Source: Hyphomonas sp. UBA5111 (GTDB taxonomy: Bacteria; Pseudomonadota; Alphaproteobacteria; Caulobacterales; Hyphomonadaceae). Taken from it: a DNA stretch of 36,523 nucleotides. Of this stretch, positions 1-8,374 are shown piece by piece. Location: positions 1 to 36,523 of the forward strand of contig DHZF01000151.1 of NCBI GenBank assembly GCA_002414505.1, written 5' to 3'. Made by a program: the position numbers and the translations under genes. The notes below the pieces were generated by a model, which saw only the letters and a list, made by a program, of their open reading frames with translations, ran no database searches and was not told the DNA's origin. Position 1 is the stretch's first letter. Every line of letters begins with the position of its first letter.

Positions 1-10
1 TTTTCCGCCT

Positions 11-218
11 CTTCTGCAGTTAGATGCCAGGCACCGTTTCCGCTTCAATTTTGGCGCAAATGAACCAACCTGCCGAAATCATCCGGCCCGCAAATTCGAG
101 CGTTTCGAGGAACCGACATCGACGCTCTGACTGGGGAAGAATAGAAACTTCCAAGCCATTCAGAGAACCCGGTGCCGGGCTGCCTCAGAGGTCCGAAGAA
201 CTCGTCAGCGAGTGGCGG
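11..218. repeat. Diverged tandem repeat, copy A (candidate structured RNA)
   Basis: This is the first of two related copies of a segment that repeats with an offset of about 250 bp; the second copy is at 262-474. It can fold three local hairpins: GAGCG (98-102) with CGCTC (123-127), GGAAG (135-139) with CTTCC (148-152), and ACTCG-TCAG-CGAGT (200-213). The same three hairpins can form in copy B. Single-base gaps separate the copies inside the conserved part, so no shared reading frame is kept. That argues for RNA or repeat function over protein. I do not recognise the family and cannot tell the transcribed strand. Bases 219-261 between the copies hold nothing I can name. Confidence 0.6.
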
Positions 219-261
219 CTTATATGGACCGCCGTTCTTCCCGTCAACACCCTTTCTGCGC

Positions 262-474
262 CGTGTGCAGTAGAATGTTTAACCATCCATCCTGCTATGT
301 TTACAGCGCAAGAGATCCCGTTGGCCGAACGTGTCCGGCTCGCAGATCCGAGCGATTTCAGGGAACCGATATCGAGCTCTGTCTGGGGAAGATTAGAAAA
401 CTTCCGAACCAATCAGGTGCGCCGTTACCGGGCCCCGCGTCTGAAACCCGAAGGCCTCGTCAGCGGAGGTGGCG
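262..474. repeat. Diverged tandem repeat, copy B (candidate structured RNA)
   Basis: This is the second copy of the unit at 11-218. The matching hairpins are GAGC (350-353) with GCTC (376-379), GGAAG (387-391) with CTTCC (401-405), and CCTC (455-458) with GAGG (466-469). In the last hairpin the paired bases differ from copy A yet pairing is kept, which resembles covariation. The stretch from 475 to 608 contains no gene I can support. A TGCAG near 512 falls where a third unit would start, but the similarity then fades. No T-rich terminator follows either copy. Confidence 0.6.
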
Positions 475-608
475 ATGTACCCCCGCCCCCCGGATGCGGC
501 AACCCCCTAATGCAGGAATTCATCACAAAACTGCAGGAAAAAGACGGAAGCTTGTCGCGGCTTCCTGCCGGCCATTCCCAAAAGCCCAATGAATACGGGG
601 GCTGACCC

Positions 609-1043
609 CTAATACTGAGCGGACAGGTACGACTTCATCGCTTCTGCTTCGGCTTCCGTTTCAGCGATCTTCCACTTCACCAGATCCCCGATCGAGATGA
701 CCCCGACCAGCTTGCCGTCGTTCATAACGGGCAAATGGCGAATCCGGCGGTCGGTCATGAGCTGGAGCGCATCATCAATCTTGCTGGTCGATTCGACCTT
801 GATCACATCGCGCGTCATCGCATCGCCGACATTCAGGTTCAGGGCCATGGCGCCCTGACGCGCCACATGGCGGACGATATCCCGCTCTGAAAGTACGCCG
901 ATGATGCCGCCATCATCATCCAGGGCCACTACCGCGCCGATTCGCTTGCCGTCGAGCGTCTGCGCAGCGGCCGCCAAGGTTTCTCCGGCTTTCACCGAAA
1001 TGATGGCGAATCCCTTGTCCTTCAGAATTTGGTCGATGGTCAT
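609..1043 (-). CDS. CBS domain protein
   Basis: A 144-residue cytoplasmic protein made almost entirely of a CBS-domain pair (Bateman module), roughly residues 10-65 and 75-135. The second repeat shows the typical pattern MTDRRIRHLPVMNDGKLVGVIS. Such modules bind adenine nucleotides or other small ligands and usually regulate a partner; stand-alone two-CBS proteins are common in alphaproteobacteria and their partners are mostly unknown. The ATG at 1043 has a GGGAGG ribosome binding site just upstream. It lies downstream of the rhomboid gene on the same strand, but 78 bp separate them and no functional link is evident. The family call is firm; the ligand is unknown. Confidence 0.9.
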   Translation of the reverse strand: MTIDQILKDKGFAIISVKAGETLAAAAQTLDGKRIGAVVALDDDGGIIGVLSERDIVRHVARQGAMALNLNVGDAMTRDVIKVESTSKIDDALQLMTDRRIRHLPVMNDGKLVGVISIGDLVKWKIAETEAEAEAMKSYLSAQY

Positions 1044-1121
1044 CCAATGCCTCCCTGTTTGTCTGGCCCCTTTGGGTGCCTTGTTTCAGGGAAGCCTATC
1101 ATAATTCTGGATTCGAGGCGA

Positions 1122-1832
1122 TCAGGCGCGAAATTCCGTCCGGCCAAGGTCACGCGCGAGAAACCGGAACAGCAAGGCGCCGGCGACATAGCCACCTATA
1201 TGTGCCTGCCAGGCAATCTCGGACCCGAACAATGAGGGCCCCAGGAACGCAAGAATCAGGTTGCCTACAAAGAAGACGGCGCTGGTCGTCAGGAATTTCC
1301 GGTCAAACAGACGCGCCGGCAAGCCGTTCTGGACCATCAGCGCGCCTGCGATCAGGCCCGACACCCCTCCCGAGGCGCCAATCGCCGGTGGCCCGTCCGG
1401 ATAATGCGCCAGCAAGTGCGCCAGGGATCCGCCGATCACACTCGCCAAGAACAGGCCGAGGAAGGCCAGATTGACGCCGGCGCGCGAGCTCATGATTCGC
1501 TCCATTACCGCATAGACCGGCTTGCCGACCGCAATCAGCATGATCGTGTTCATGAGGACGTGAGACCAGCTGCCATGAACCAGCGCCGTCCCGGCCATGG
1601 GAATCAGAGCCTCAAGCGCGTTTCCATACGGCGTATAGCCGCCCGCCACGGGATCTCCGCTGATCCAGCCCCAGAACCGGTCCGGAAACACGGCCCCGAT
1701 GTCCACAAAGAACAGGTCCAGCGACGATCCAGTGGCAAGCCTGAGTCCGTGGGCCGCCACAATGGCCAGCGCGACCGCCGTAACAAAGGGGGGCGCGTTG
1801 ATGATGGGGGGCGATCGCCGTGATTGGCGCAT
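1122..1832 (-). CDS. Rhomboid family intramembrane serine protease
   Basis: A 236-residue multi-pass inner-membrane protein. The catalytic serine lies in GASGG (Ser154) and the catalytic histidine in AHIGG (His211). The conserved HxxxN of transmembrane helix 2 is present (His91, Asn95). Rhomboids cut substrate transmembrane helices inside the bilayer; the substrate here cannot be predicted. The open frame extends about 190 codons further upstream, but that part is low-complexity and lies antisense to the DUF4345 gene. I chose the ATG at 1832 because AGGAGA precedes it by a good distance and the first hydrophobic segment follows soon after. The gene is divergent from the DUF4345 gene, with 141 bp between the starts. 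Confidence 0.9.
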   Translation of the reverse strand: MRQSRRSPPIINAPPFVTAVALAIVAAHGLRLATGSSLDLFFVDIGAVFPDRFWGWISGDPVAGGYTPYGNALEALIPMAGTALVHGSWSHVLMNTIMLIAVGKPVYAVMERIMSSRAGVNLAFLGLFLASVIGGSLAHLLAHYPDGPPAIGASGGVSGLIAGALMVQNGLPARLFDRKFLTTSAVFFVGNLILAFLGPSLFGSEIAWQAHIGGYVAGALLFRFLARDLGRTEFRA

Positions 1833-1973
1833 GGGCGGTCTCCTGAAACGTCTCACCCCTATCAGATGGGAGTTGGGGCACGATTTCCACCCCGGATACG
1901 GCATAAAGGTGGGCGGGCAGACCGGCGTATCGCCGGGCTTTACGCCCGAGCGGTTCGCCCTAGTTTCCACAAC

Positions 1974-2354
1974 ATGTTCATTCGCATCTTTCTCAGCCTC
2001 CTTGCGCTTACATTCCTTGCCTTCGGAATCTGGTCCCTGCTCAGTCCCGCGGCCATGAGTGCGTCCATGGGGGTGGAGCTGGGCGGCCCGAACGGCATCT
2101 ACGAAGCGCGGGGCATCTATGGCGGCGTGAGCCTGGGCGCAGGCTTGCTGGCCACGGCAGGCGTCTTTCGCCCCCGCATGGTCCGCCCTGCCCTCTGGTT
2201 CATCACGACATATATGGGCGGTTATGTGTTTGCGAGAATCGCCGGCCTGATTGCGGGCGATGCGCCCACCACCAGCTTCCTGATGTTCGTCGGATTCGAG
2301 ACTGCCTGTCTGGTGCTGGCCGTCGTATCCCTGGCCGCCTACCGACCGGAATAG
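1974..2354 (+). CDS. DUF4345-like small membrane protein
   Basis: A 126-residue protein with about four hydrophobic helices: an N-terminal one at residues 2-25, a glycine-rich one around 47-63, and two more near 70-90 and 100-122. The pattern EARGIYGGVSLGAGLL resembles the DUF4345 family of small integral membrane proteins, whose function is not established. I chose the ATG at 1974 because the hydrophobic segment starts right there and the upstream extension is arginine-rich and unlike the family. No clear ribosome binding site is seen. The gene ends in the hairpin shared with the opposing TonB-dependent receptor gene. Confidence 0.7.
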   Translation: MFIRIFLSLLALTFLAFGIWSLLSPAAMSASMGVELGGPNGIYEARGIYGGVSLGAGLLATAGVFRPRMVRPALWFITTYMGGYVFARIAGLIAGDAPTTSFLMFVGFETACLVLAVVSLAAYRPE

Positions 2355-2384
2355 AAAAAGCCCCGCCGCAAGCGACGGGGCTTT
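2355..2384 (-). terminator. Intrinsic terminator of the TonB-dependent receptor gene (bidirectional)
   Basis: AAAGCCCCG (2357-2365) pairs with CGGGGCTTT (2376-2384). Read leftwards, the stem runs into TTTTT, giving a good intrinsic terminator for the receptor gene ending at 2408. Read rightwards it has only CTTTCC, so it may also weakly terminate the DUF4345 gene. Confidence 0.85.
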
Positions 2385-2407
2385 CCGATTGCTTTGAGAC
2401 AAATCCT

Positions 2408-4948
2408 CTAGAAGGACTTGCGCACCGTCAGGCCATAGGTTGCCGGCTGGTTCGGATAACCGGAGATCGAGCCGGCCTGCGCCACAGCCGGGAAGGCCAC
2501 CGTGATATACTCATCATTGAAGATGTTCCGTCCCCAGAGCGTAAAGCTCAGGCCGGATTCGGTAGTCAGGCCAGCGGAGGCGTTGAACGTGCTGACTTCC
2601 TTCTGTTCGCCGATCAGCGCCTGGTTGGCGGGTTCGTCGAAATAGTCGCTCGGGCCTTCATACTGCCAGTCAGCCCGCAGGAAGGCGTCATACGTCTTCA
2701 CGTCGAAAGTGTAGGTCGCAGACGTCGAAGTTGAGACCTCCGGGACGCCGTAAGGCTTCTGGCCGGAAATGTCGCCGCTCGCCGATTCCTCGAAGCTGTC
2801 ATAGACCGGGTCCAGGAACGTCCCGGCAAAGCTGAGCAGGAGGTTGTCGGTCGCATTCCACTGCGCGTCGAGCTCGAGGCCCTGCGTGGATTGCTCACCC
2901 GCATTCGCCAGCGCAAAGCCCGTGCCGGTGAACACGTTGGACTGGAAACCCTCAATGGTCTGGTCGAAGATGGCCACGTTGAAGGCAAAGTCTGCATACG
3001 CACCTTTGATCCCCAACTCGTACACTTTCGATTCCTCAGGCCCGGCAAAGCGCGTGCCCGTGGTCAAATTCGGCAACAGGAGGCCGCCCTGCGCCAGCAG
3101 CGCATAGTCGGACGGGGTCGGGCGGCTGTCGCGGGACAGGTTCCAGGACGAGGCCTTGAAGCCTGTCGCGTAGGAGCCATACACATTCACCGCATCCGTG
3201 ACGTCATAGGCCAGGCGGAAAGTAACCGACGTATCCTCGTCATCCGTCGAACCGGTTTCCACGGCGTTCGGGAAGTTCAGGAACGGTGGCAGGAACTGGA
3301 GCTGTTGCAGAGCGCCCGGCGCGCCGGCAGCCGTTGCCTGGATGGTCGCAAATTCGGTCGGATAGGCTGCGGCGAACGCACCCACAGCTGCCGGATCTGT
3401 CGGATTGACGCCAGCTTGCAGCAGCAGGCCACCAGCAGTCGCCTGCGTGATGAACGGTGCGGCCGCATTCAGGTCAACCGCAGCGAACGTGTCGGTCGAG
3501 ATGGCATTCGAGTAGGCGTTCTTGTTCACCTGCGTATAGTTCAGGCCGAAGGTCGCGGTCAGGCGGTCGGTGACTTCATAGTCGACCGTTCCGAACAGTG
3601 AGGCGGACGTATCGTCCTGGCCGTAGAATTCGGTGAAGCCCTGCCCCGGTTGGAAGAAGGTGCCAGGCGCGACGCCAAAGATGACCGGCTCCAGCGAGGT
3701 CAGCAGGCCGGACGACAGGATGTCGATATAGCCGCGGATATCATCGCCATAGAGAAGCTGGTTTTCGATATCGACGGTTTCATCAAAATAGAAACCACCC
3801 ACCATCCAGCTCAGCGGTCCCGTGCCATTCGAGGTCAGGCGCACTTCCTGGGTGAAGGTTTCGATCTCCACATCATCCGACTTGCGGCCCAGAAGGTCGG
3901 CGCTGGTGAAGTCGGAATCCTGGTTCGTGCTGAGATCGGACGTGCGGTAGGACGTGATGCTGGTCAGCGTGAAGGCGCCGAGATCGAAATCGCCCTGCAG
4001 CGACAGGCCGCCATTCTTGATGAGGTTCTCGGACCCGAAATTGTACGCCACTTCATAAGAGAACGGATCCTCTGCAACGAGATTTCCGCCCAGTGCCAGG
4101 ATGGCTGCGCCGGTCGGGCCATTGATGACGTTCGCGGCTGCACAGCAGATCTCGTCGATCTCGTCATAGTCCGCGATCAGGCGGAACGACATGTTGTCAG
4201 TCGGTTCGAACAGCAGGTCGCCGCGCAGGCCCCAGCGATTGCGCTCATTGGTGTCCGCCCCATCGCCGAGGTCCTCGACATAGCCGTCGCGCTTGTTGAA
4301 ATTGGCGCTCAGGCTGTAAGCCAGCGTCTCGGAGATGGGCCCCGTCACGATCCCGCTGGCACGATAGCCATTATAATTGCTGACAGTGCCCTCGACACTT
4401 CCGCCCAATTCGAATTGCGGCTTCTGCGTCACGATCGAGATGACCCCGGCGGATGCGTTCTTGCCAAACAGGGTCGATTGCGGACCGCGCAGGACTTCTA
4501 CACGCTGCAGGTTTGGCAGGTCGGAAATCTGCGAGGTCGAGCGCGAGCGATAGACGCCGTCCACGAACACGCCAACCGACGGCTCTATACCGGCATTGTT
4601 GGCGCCGTTGCCGAAGCCCCGGATGATGAAATTCGTGTTGGATGAGGATTGCTGCTGGCTGACACGCAGTGATGGCACGACGGATTGCAGGTCTCCCAGA
4701 TCCACAATTCCGGCCTTTTCAATGACGCTCTCATCCACCACGGACACAGCGACTGGAACATCCTGCAGGGTCTGTTCGCGCTTGGTGGCGGTAATGGTCA
4801 CGGTCTGAAGCGTGCGGCTCTCATCTTCGGTGGAGTCCTGCGCATGGGCAGGCATTGAGAGGGTCGCGAATGCGGCAAGTCCGGCGCCCAGATAGAGCGC
4901 CGACTTGAAATGAGTCATTTCAAGAACACTGGATTTTCTGAATTTCAC
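2408..4948 (-). CDS. TonB-dependent outer membrane receptor
   Basis: An outer-membrane barrel protein of about 846 residues for energy-dependent uptake of an unknown ligand. The N-terminus has a signal peptide ending near MPAHAQ, then a TonB-box-like TVTITATKRE, a plug domain (IRGFG, VEVLRGPQSTLFGKNASAG), and a long barrel ending in a C-terminal Phe (TVRKSF). It resembles the large receptor group of sphingomonads and Caulobacter-like bacteria, often tied to plant- or algae-derived compounds, but nothing nearby names the ligand. I prefer the GTG start at 4948, which has AAAGGGA seven bases upstream. The ATG at 4918 also gives a good signal peptide but has a weaker site. Confidence 0.92.
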   Translation of the reverse strand: MKFRKSSVLEMTHFKSALYLGAGLAAFATLSMPAHAQDSTEDESRTLQTVTITATKREQTLQDVPVAVSVVDESVIEKAGIVDLGDLQSVVPSLRVSQQQSSSNTNFIIRGFGNGANNAGIEPSVGVFVDGVYRSRSTSQISDLPNLQRVEVLRGPQSTLFGKNASAGVISIVTQKPQFELGGSVEGTVSNYNGYRASGIVTGPISETLAYSLSANFNKRDGYVEDLGDGADTNERNRWGLRGDLLFEPTDNMSFRLIADYDEIDEICCAAANVINGPTGAAILALGGNLVAEDPFSYEVAYNFGSENLIKNGGLSLQGDFDLGAFTLTSITSYRTSDLSTNQDSDFTSADLLGRKSDDVEIETFTQEVRLTSNGTGPLSWMVGGFYFDETVDIENQLLYGDDIRGYIDILSSGLLTSLEPVIFGVAPGTFFQPGQGFTEFYGQDDTSASLFGTVDYEVTDRLTATFGLNYTQVNKNAYSNAISTDTFAAVDLNAAAPFITQATAGGLLLQAGVNPTDPAAVGAFAAAYPTEFATIQATAAGAPGALQQLQFLPPFLNFPNAVETGSTDDEDTSVTFRLAYDVTDAVNVYGSYATGFKASSWNLSRDSRPTPSDYALLAQGGLLLPNLTTGTRFAGPEESKVYELGIKGAYADFAFNVAIFDQTIEGFQSNVFTGTGFALANAGEQSTQGLELDAQWNATDNLLLSFAGTFLDPVYDSFEESASGDISGQKPYGVPEVSTSTSATYTFDVKTYDAFLRADWQYEGPSDYFDEPANQALIGEQKEVSTFNASAGLTTESGLSFTLWGRNIFNDEYITVAFPAVAQAGSISGYPNQPATYGLTVRKSF

Positions 4949-5040
4949 GAGAGGGTCCCTTTGAGCAAGTTTTGAGTTTTGTAGGTGGGAGGAATTCAAC
5001 GGCAACGGGTGCCATGTCCAAAGGCTTAGACAGATGGCAA

Positions 5041-5058
5041 GTCATGACAAGACATGAC
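5041..5058. promoter_or_regulatory. Inverted repeat upstream of the receptor gene
   Basis: GTCATG-ACAAGA-CATGAC is a perfect 6+6+6 inverted repeat about 95 bp upstream of the receptor start; its left half continues into the perfect palindrome GTCATGAC. Its position fits an operator for the receptor gene, but no regulator is encoded next to it. The whole intergenic stretch 4949-5393 has no supported gene. Besides this site it holds the inverted repeat at 5279-5315. Confidence 0.35.
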
Positions 5059-5278
5059 CATGAGTAATAGTTAAGAATTCCCATACGCCGTGGTTTGAGA
5101 GCTGTAGGACACGGCCATTTGCGGGTTCCAGGGCATGGGTATGCCGCCATCTGCGTAAGCCACTGATAATTTGACCGTCGGCCCGATTCGTCGTGCTGGC
5201 CAGCATTGTACCGGGATGAGACGCGCGCTTCCTCCGCCCCGAAAATCCGTCTGCCATTCCCATTCAAAACCCCTGAAT

Positions 5279-5315
5279 GGGGAAATTCCCGCAGGCAAAC
5301 CCAGCAAATTTCCCC
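5279..5315. promoter_or_regulatory. Inverted repeat upstream of the PAS protein gene
   Basis: GGGGAAATT (5279-5287) is mirrored by AATTTCCCC (5307-5315) with a 19-base loop. It lies about 80 bp before the PAS gene start. It may be an operator or a leader hairpin. A neighbouring CATTC/GAATG pair adds a second small hairpin. Function unknown. Confidence 0.3.
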
Positions 5316-5393
5316 CCGGGCGGGAAAGCGGGACTGGAACAGATATTGCGGAACTCGTCACCGGAGCAGGCCCCGGGGGTCTTGATAATTATA

Positions 5394-5966
5394 ATGGAGC
5401 GAACGCCCGTCATGCACGACCGGTCTATTCACCCGAACACACGTATCATGCTTGAGGCCTGGAAGCGCATGAACGTCGATCCAGCCTCTCAGGAAGACCA
5501 CACGCCGCGCGCGAATGACCATCCGGACCTGATCACGAACATCTTCATGATCCAGTCAACCGACGACGGCGCATGGATTTTCCGCACCGCTGGTGACGGC
5601 GTGTCCCAGCTGCTGGGCCGGACGCTGCCCAATCATGACTTCCTCAACCTCTGGACCGGGCCAGACCGCTCAATGGTCTCGGGCCTGCTGGACGCGGTTC
5701 GGGCCGATGGCGCGCCGGGCGTGATTCGCGGTCGCGGTGAAACGCTGACCGGCCAGCGGGTCGAGGTTGAAGTCACCCTGATGCCCCTTGCGCAATCCTC
5801 CGTTGGCGGATCGAGCACGCGCTTCCTGGGCCTCTATCAGACGCTGGGGGGTGTTCCCATGCTGAAAGGCCGGCCGATCTGGCGCCACCGGGTTGCCATG
5901 CTGGTTCCCCCGGATACCCGCCGCGTCGAACCGGCCCTCAAACTGGTTGCAAGTAACGCAATCTGA
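5394..5966 (+). CDS. PAS-domain protein (PAS_5 type)
   Basis: A 190-residue soluble protein. It has an N-terminal helix (HPNTRIMLEAWKRM) followed by a PAS-like core: FMIQSTDDGAWIFRTAGDGVSQLLGRTL, then FLNLWTGPDRSMVSGLL and a strand-rich C-terminal half. This order matches the PAS_5 family, found mainly in alphaproteobacteria, whose members are mostly uncharacterised sensor or adaptor proteins. It has no kinase, cyclase or DNA-binding domain, so any output must be through a partner. The start is uncertain: ATG at 5394 or, six codons later, at 5412 with GGAGCG upstream. An in-frame ATG at 5277 would add a non-conserved, proline-rich tail. The stop codon sits in a hairpin shared with the opposing GMC gene. 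Confidence 0.75.
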   Translation: MERTPVMHDRSIHPNTRIMLEAWKRMNVDPASQEDHTPRANDHPDLITNIFMIQSTDDGAWIFRTAGDGVSQLLGRTLPNHDFLNLWTGPDRSMVSGLLDAVRADGAPGVIRGRGETLTGQRVEVEVTLMPLAQSSVGGSSTRFLGLYQTLGGVPMLKGRPIWRHRVAMLVPPDTRRVEPALKLVASNAI

Positions 5967-5980
5967 TCCCGGCGGATCAG
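5963..5980. other. Hairpin spanning two convergent stop codons
   Basis: CTGATCC (5963-5969) and GGATCAG (5974-5980) form a perfect 7-bp stem with a CGGC loop. It contains the TGA of the PAS gene and the TGA of the GMC gene on the other strand. There is no T run on either side, so it may act as a 3-prime-end stabiliser or pause site and not a classic terminator. Confidence 0.5.
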
Positions 5981-7614
5981 GCCGCTACGGTGTCCGGCTC
6001 CTCCGCCGCCAGCGGAGACTTGCCGAGAATCATGTCGGCAGCCTTCTCCGCAATCATGATCGTCGGCGCATTCGTGTTGCCCCCGATCAGCGTCGGGATC
6101 ACTGAGGCGTCCACGACCCGCAGCCCCTCGACCCCGCGCACGCGCAGCTCTCCGTCGACCGGGCTGTCATCGCCCGCCCCCATCGCGACAGTCCCGACCG
6201 GGTGATAGATCGTTTCGCCCGTACGCCGGATGAAGGCGTCGATGTCCTCATCCGTTTTCACGCTCTCGCCCGGCATCATCTCGGCACCCGTGAAGGGCCT
6301 CAATGCATTCTGCGAACACAGATCGCGTAGCATCTTCACGGCTTCGCGCATCGCGCGACGGTCTTCCGCGGCTTCCAGATAGTTCGGATCAATGGCCGGA
6401 TGCGCGAATGGATCGGCCGAGGCGAGACAGACCGTGCCCCGGCTTTCCGGCCGCAGCTGACAGGCATGGACGGTGTAGCCATCCTTGTTCGCCTCATGCT
6501 TGGCATGATCCATCATGATCGCATTGACGAAGTGAAGCTGTAGGTCGGGCATTTCCAGCCCCTCGCGGGATTTCAGGAAGGCCCCTGCCTGCAGGTGATT
6601 GTCCGCCCCGGCGCCGGTCTGGTTCAACAAATATTGGAGACCCACTCCCAGCTTCTTGATTCCCTTCTGCATTGAATAGGCGGAAATCGGCTGGGTCATC
6701 TCGTGAATGACGGTCAGGTCCAGATGGTCCTGCAGATTCTGGCCGACATTCGGGGACTTCACCGTCGTTTTAATGTCGAAGCGCCCGAGATGGTCCGGAT
6801 TGCCGATGCCCGAGAGCTGCAGCAATTGCGGCGACTGGACCGCACCGGCACAGACAATGACTTCGCTCGACGCATGGATTTCCTGCGCCAGTTGGCCTTT
6901 ACCTTCAACCACTTCGACGCCCGTGGCTCGGCCCTTCTCCATCAGGATGCGGGTTACGAGCCCGGTCGAGATCACGGTGAGATTGTCGCGCACACCCACG
7001 ATGGGGCGCAGGTACCCATAGGAGGCGCTCCAGCGTTCGCCCTTGTGGATGGTGCGCTGGTAACGCCCGAACCCTTCCTGCTCCGCGCCGTTGAAATCCT
7101 TCGTGCTGGCATAGCCTGCCTGTTCGCCTGCCTGCAGGAAGGCCCGGTAGATCGGCGAGGAGAGCGGACTTTCGGACACTTTCAGCGGGCCGGTGCCGCC
7201 ATGATACGCCGTATCGCCGCCTTCATAGCCTTCCGAGCGCCGGAAATACGGCAACACATCCGCAAAGCTCCAGCCGCGCAGGCCCATCTGGGCCCATTGG
7301 TCATAATCGCGTGCGTGGCCGCGAATGTAGATCATACCATTGATCGAGGACGATCCGCCCCATCCCTTGCCGCGCGGCCACCACAGTTTGCGGCCGTTCA
7401 TATGCTTCTGCGGTTCGGTCCAGAATCCCCAATTATAGGCGCCTTCGGCCTTGATAAGGCTTCCCACCCCTGCGGGCATCCTGACCATCAGGGAATTGTC
7501 TTTCTTTCCCGCCTCGACCAGGCAGACCTTGATGCGTGGATCTTCGCTCAACCTGTTAGCCAAGGCACAGCCTGCACTGCCCGCACCCACGATTATATAG
7601 TCGTATGTCTCCAC
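5977..7614 (-). CDS. GMC-family FAD-dependent oxidoreductase (choline/alcohol dehydrogenase-like)
   Basis: A 545-residue flavoenzyme of the glucose-methanol-choline family. It has the N-terminal dinucleotide-binding motif YIIVGAGSAGCALANRL, the GMC signature region WPRGKGWGGSSSINGMIYIRG (around residues 79-100), the second signature GAVQSPQLLQLSGIG, and the C-terminal catalytic segment YHPVGTVAMG followed by GGNTNAPTIMIAEKAADMI. These features are closest to choline-dehydrogenase-like and alcohol-dehydrogenase (AlkJ-type) members, which oxidise an alcohol to an aldehyde with electrons passed to the respiratory chain. The substrate cannot be read from sequence, and no betaine aldehyde dehydrogenase is adjacent. 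It starts with GTG at 7614, preceded by GGGAGGAG. Confidence 0.9.
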   Translation of the reverse strand: METYDYIIVGAGSAGCALANRLSEDPRIKVCLVEAGKKDNSLMVRMPAGVGSLIKAEGAYNWGFWTEPQKHMNGRKLWWPRGKGWGGSSSINGMIYIRGHARDYDQWAQMGLRGWSFADVLPYFRRSEGYEGGDTAYHGGTGPLKVSESPLSSPIYRAFLQAGEQAGYASTKDFNGAEQEGFGRYQRTIHKGERWSASYGYLRPIVGVRDNLTVISTGLVTRILMEKGRATGVEVVEGKGQLAQEIHASSEVIVCAGAVQSPQLLQLSGIGNPDHLGRFDIKTTVKSPNVGQNLQDHLDLTVIHEMTQPISAYSMQKGIKKLGVGLQYLLNQTGAGADNHLQAGAFLKSREGLEMPDLQLHFVNAIMMDHAKHEANKDGYTVHACQLRPESRGTVCLASADPFAHPAIDPNYLEAAEDRRAMREAVKMLRDLCSQNALRPFTGAEMMPGESVKTDEDIDAFIRRTGETIYHPVGTVAMGAGDDSPVDGELRVRGVEGLRVVDASVIPTLIGGNTNAPTIMIAEKAADMILGKSPLAAEEPDTVAA

Positions 7615-7762
7615 CGCCGGAGCTCCTCCCGTTAAACCTTATGGTGAAGGAACAGAACAATTCCTTCCCTTTCCAGCAACAGTTTGTGAACGAAACTAGC
7701 GTAAGTAAAGGCTTGATGGAGTTGAACAGACAGGTTGCCCCAAGGGCTTCAGGAGATTTCAT

Positions 7763-8374
7763 ATGTCTGCAATAGATTTGTCTGTGCCGCAGTTCCGCCC
7801 GGTCATCGAAACCGAGCAGGATCGCCGCAAATACCAGCGAGTCGATCTCGAACTGGAAGGCTGCTTCCTGGATGAAGCCAGCGAAGACCATCAACTCGTT
7901 ACCGAAAACCTGTCCTGTTCCGGCGCCTATCTGCGCGCTGCGACCGTGCCGGAAGCCGGCGCGAACGTGATTTGCTATTTCGATGATCTCGGCCGCGTGG
8001 CCGGCACCGTCGTGCGCACGTCGAAGGATGGTTTTGCGGTTGAATTCAATGTCGTACCGCACAAGCGCAAGAAACTCGCCGATCGCCTGAGCTGGCTGAT
8101 CAACAAGGATCTGATCGAAGTTCCGGAACAGCGCGCCGCGGCCCGCTTCCCGACCGGTGGCCCGGCCTTTATCGGCCGCAAGGACGGCCTGCAGATCCCG
8201 TGCACCGTGGTCGACATCTCTCTGACCGGCGCCAGCTTCGAGACCAATGGCCAGTCCCAGCCGCCGCCAATCGGCGAAGTGGTGACGGCCGGAAACCTGC
8301 GAGGCCGCGTGGTGCGCTCGGGCGAGAATGAGTTCGCGGTGAACTTCCTGCGCCCGGATGAGGACGACGTCTAG
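7763..8374 (+). CDS. Tandem PilZ-domain protein (probable c-di-GMP receptor)
   Basis: A 203-residue soluble protein with two PilZ domains. The first has RKYQR (RxxxR, about residues 22-26) and NLSCSG ([D/N]xSxxG, about 48-53). The second has RAAAR (RxxxR, about 123-127) and DISLTG (about 154-159). Both therefore keep the two motifs used by PilZ domains to bind cyclic di-GMP. With no catalytic output domain, it probably acts through protein partners on motility, adhesion or cell-cycle functions. AGGAGA lies about seven bases before the ATG. The TAG stop overlaps the opposing gene's stop in the palindrome CTAG. Confidence 0.88.
   Translation: MSAIDLSVPQFRPVIETEQDRRKYQRVDLELEGCFLDEASEDHQLVTENLSCSGAYLRAATVPEAGANVICYFDDLGRVAGTVVRTSKDGFAVEFNVVPHKRKKLADRLSWLINKDLIEVPEQRAAARFPTGGPAFIGRKDGLQIPCTVVDISLTGASFETNGQSQPPPIGEVVTAGNLRGRVVRSGENEFAVNFLRPDEDDV

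Noticed and set aside
24..605. Open frames of 193 and 126 codons on the plus strand
   Set aside because: They cross the two repeat copies, which differ by single-base gaps, and their products are rich in Arg and Pro with no recognisable domain.
1833..2402. N-terminal extension of the rhomboid frame
   Set aside because: It is low-complexity, lies antisense to the DUF4345 gene, and a well-placed ribosome site supports the start at 1832.
3650..4645. 331-codon frame antisense to the TonB-dependent receptor
   Set aside because: A shadow of a GC-rich gene; the receptor on the other strand has clear plug and barrel motifs.
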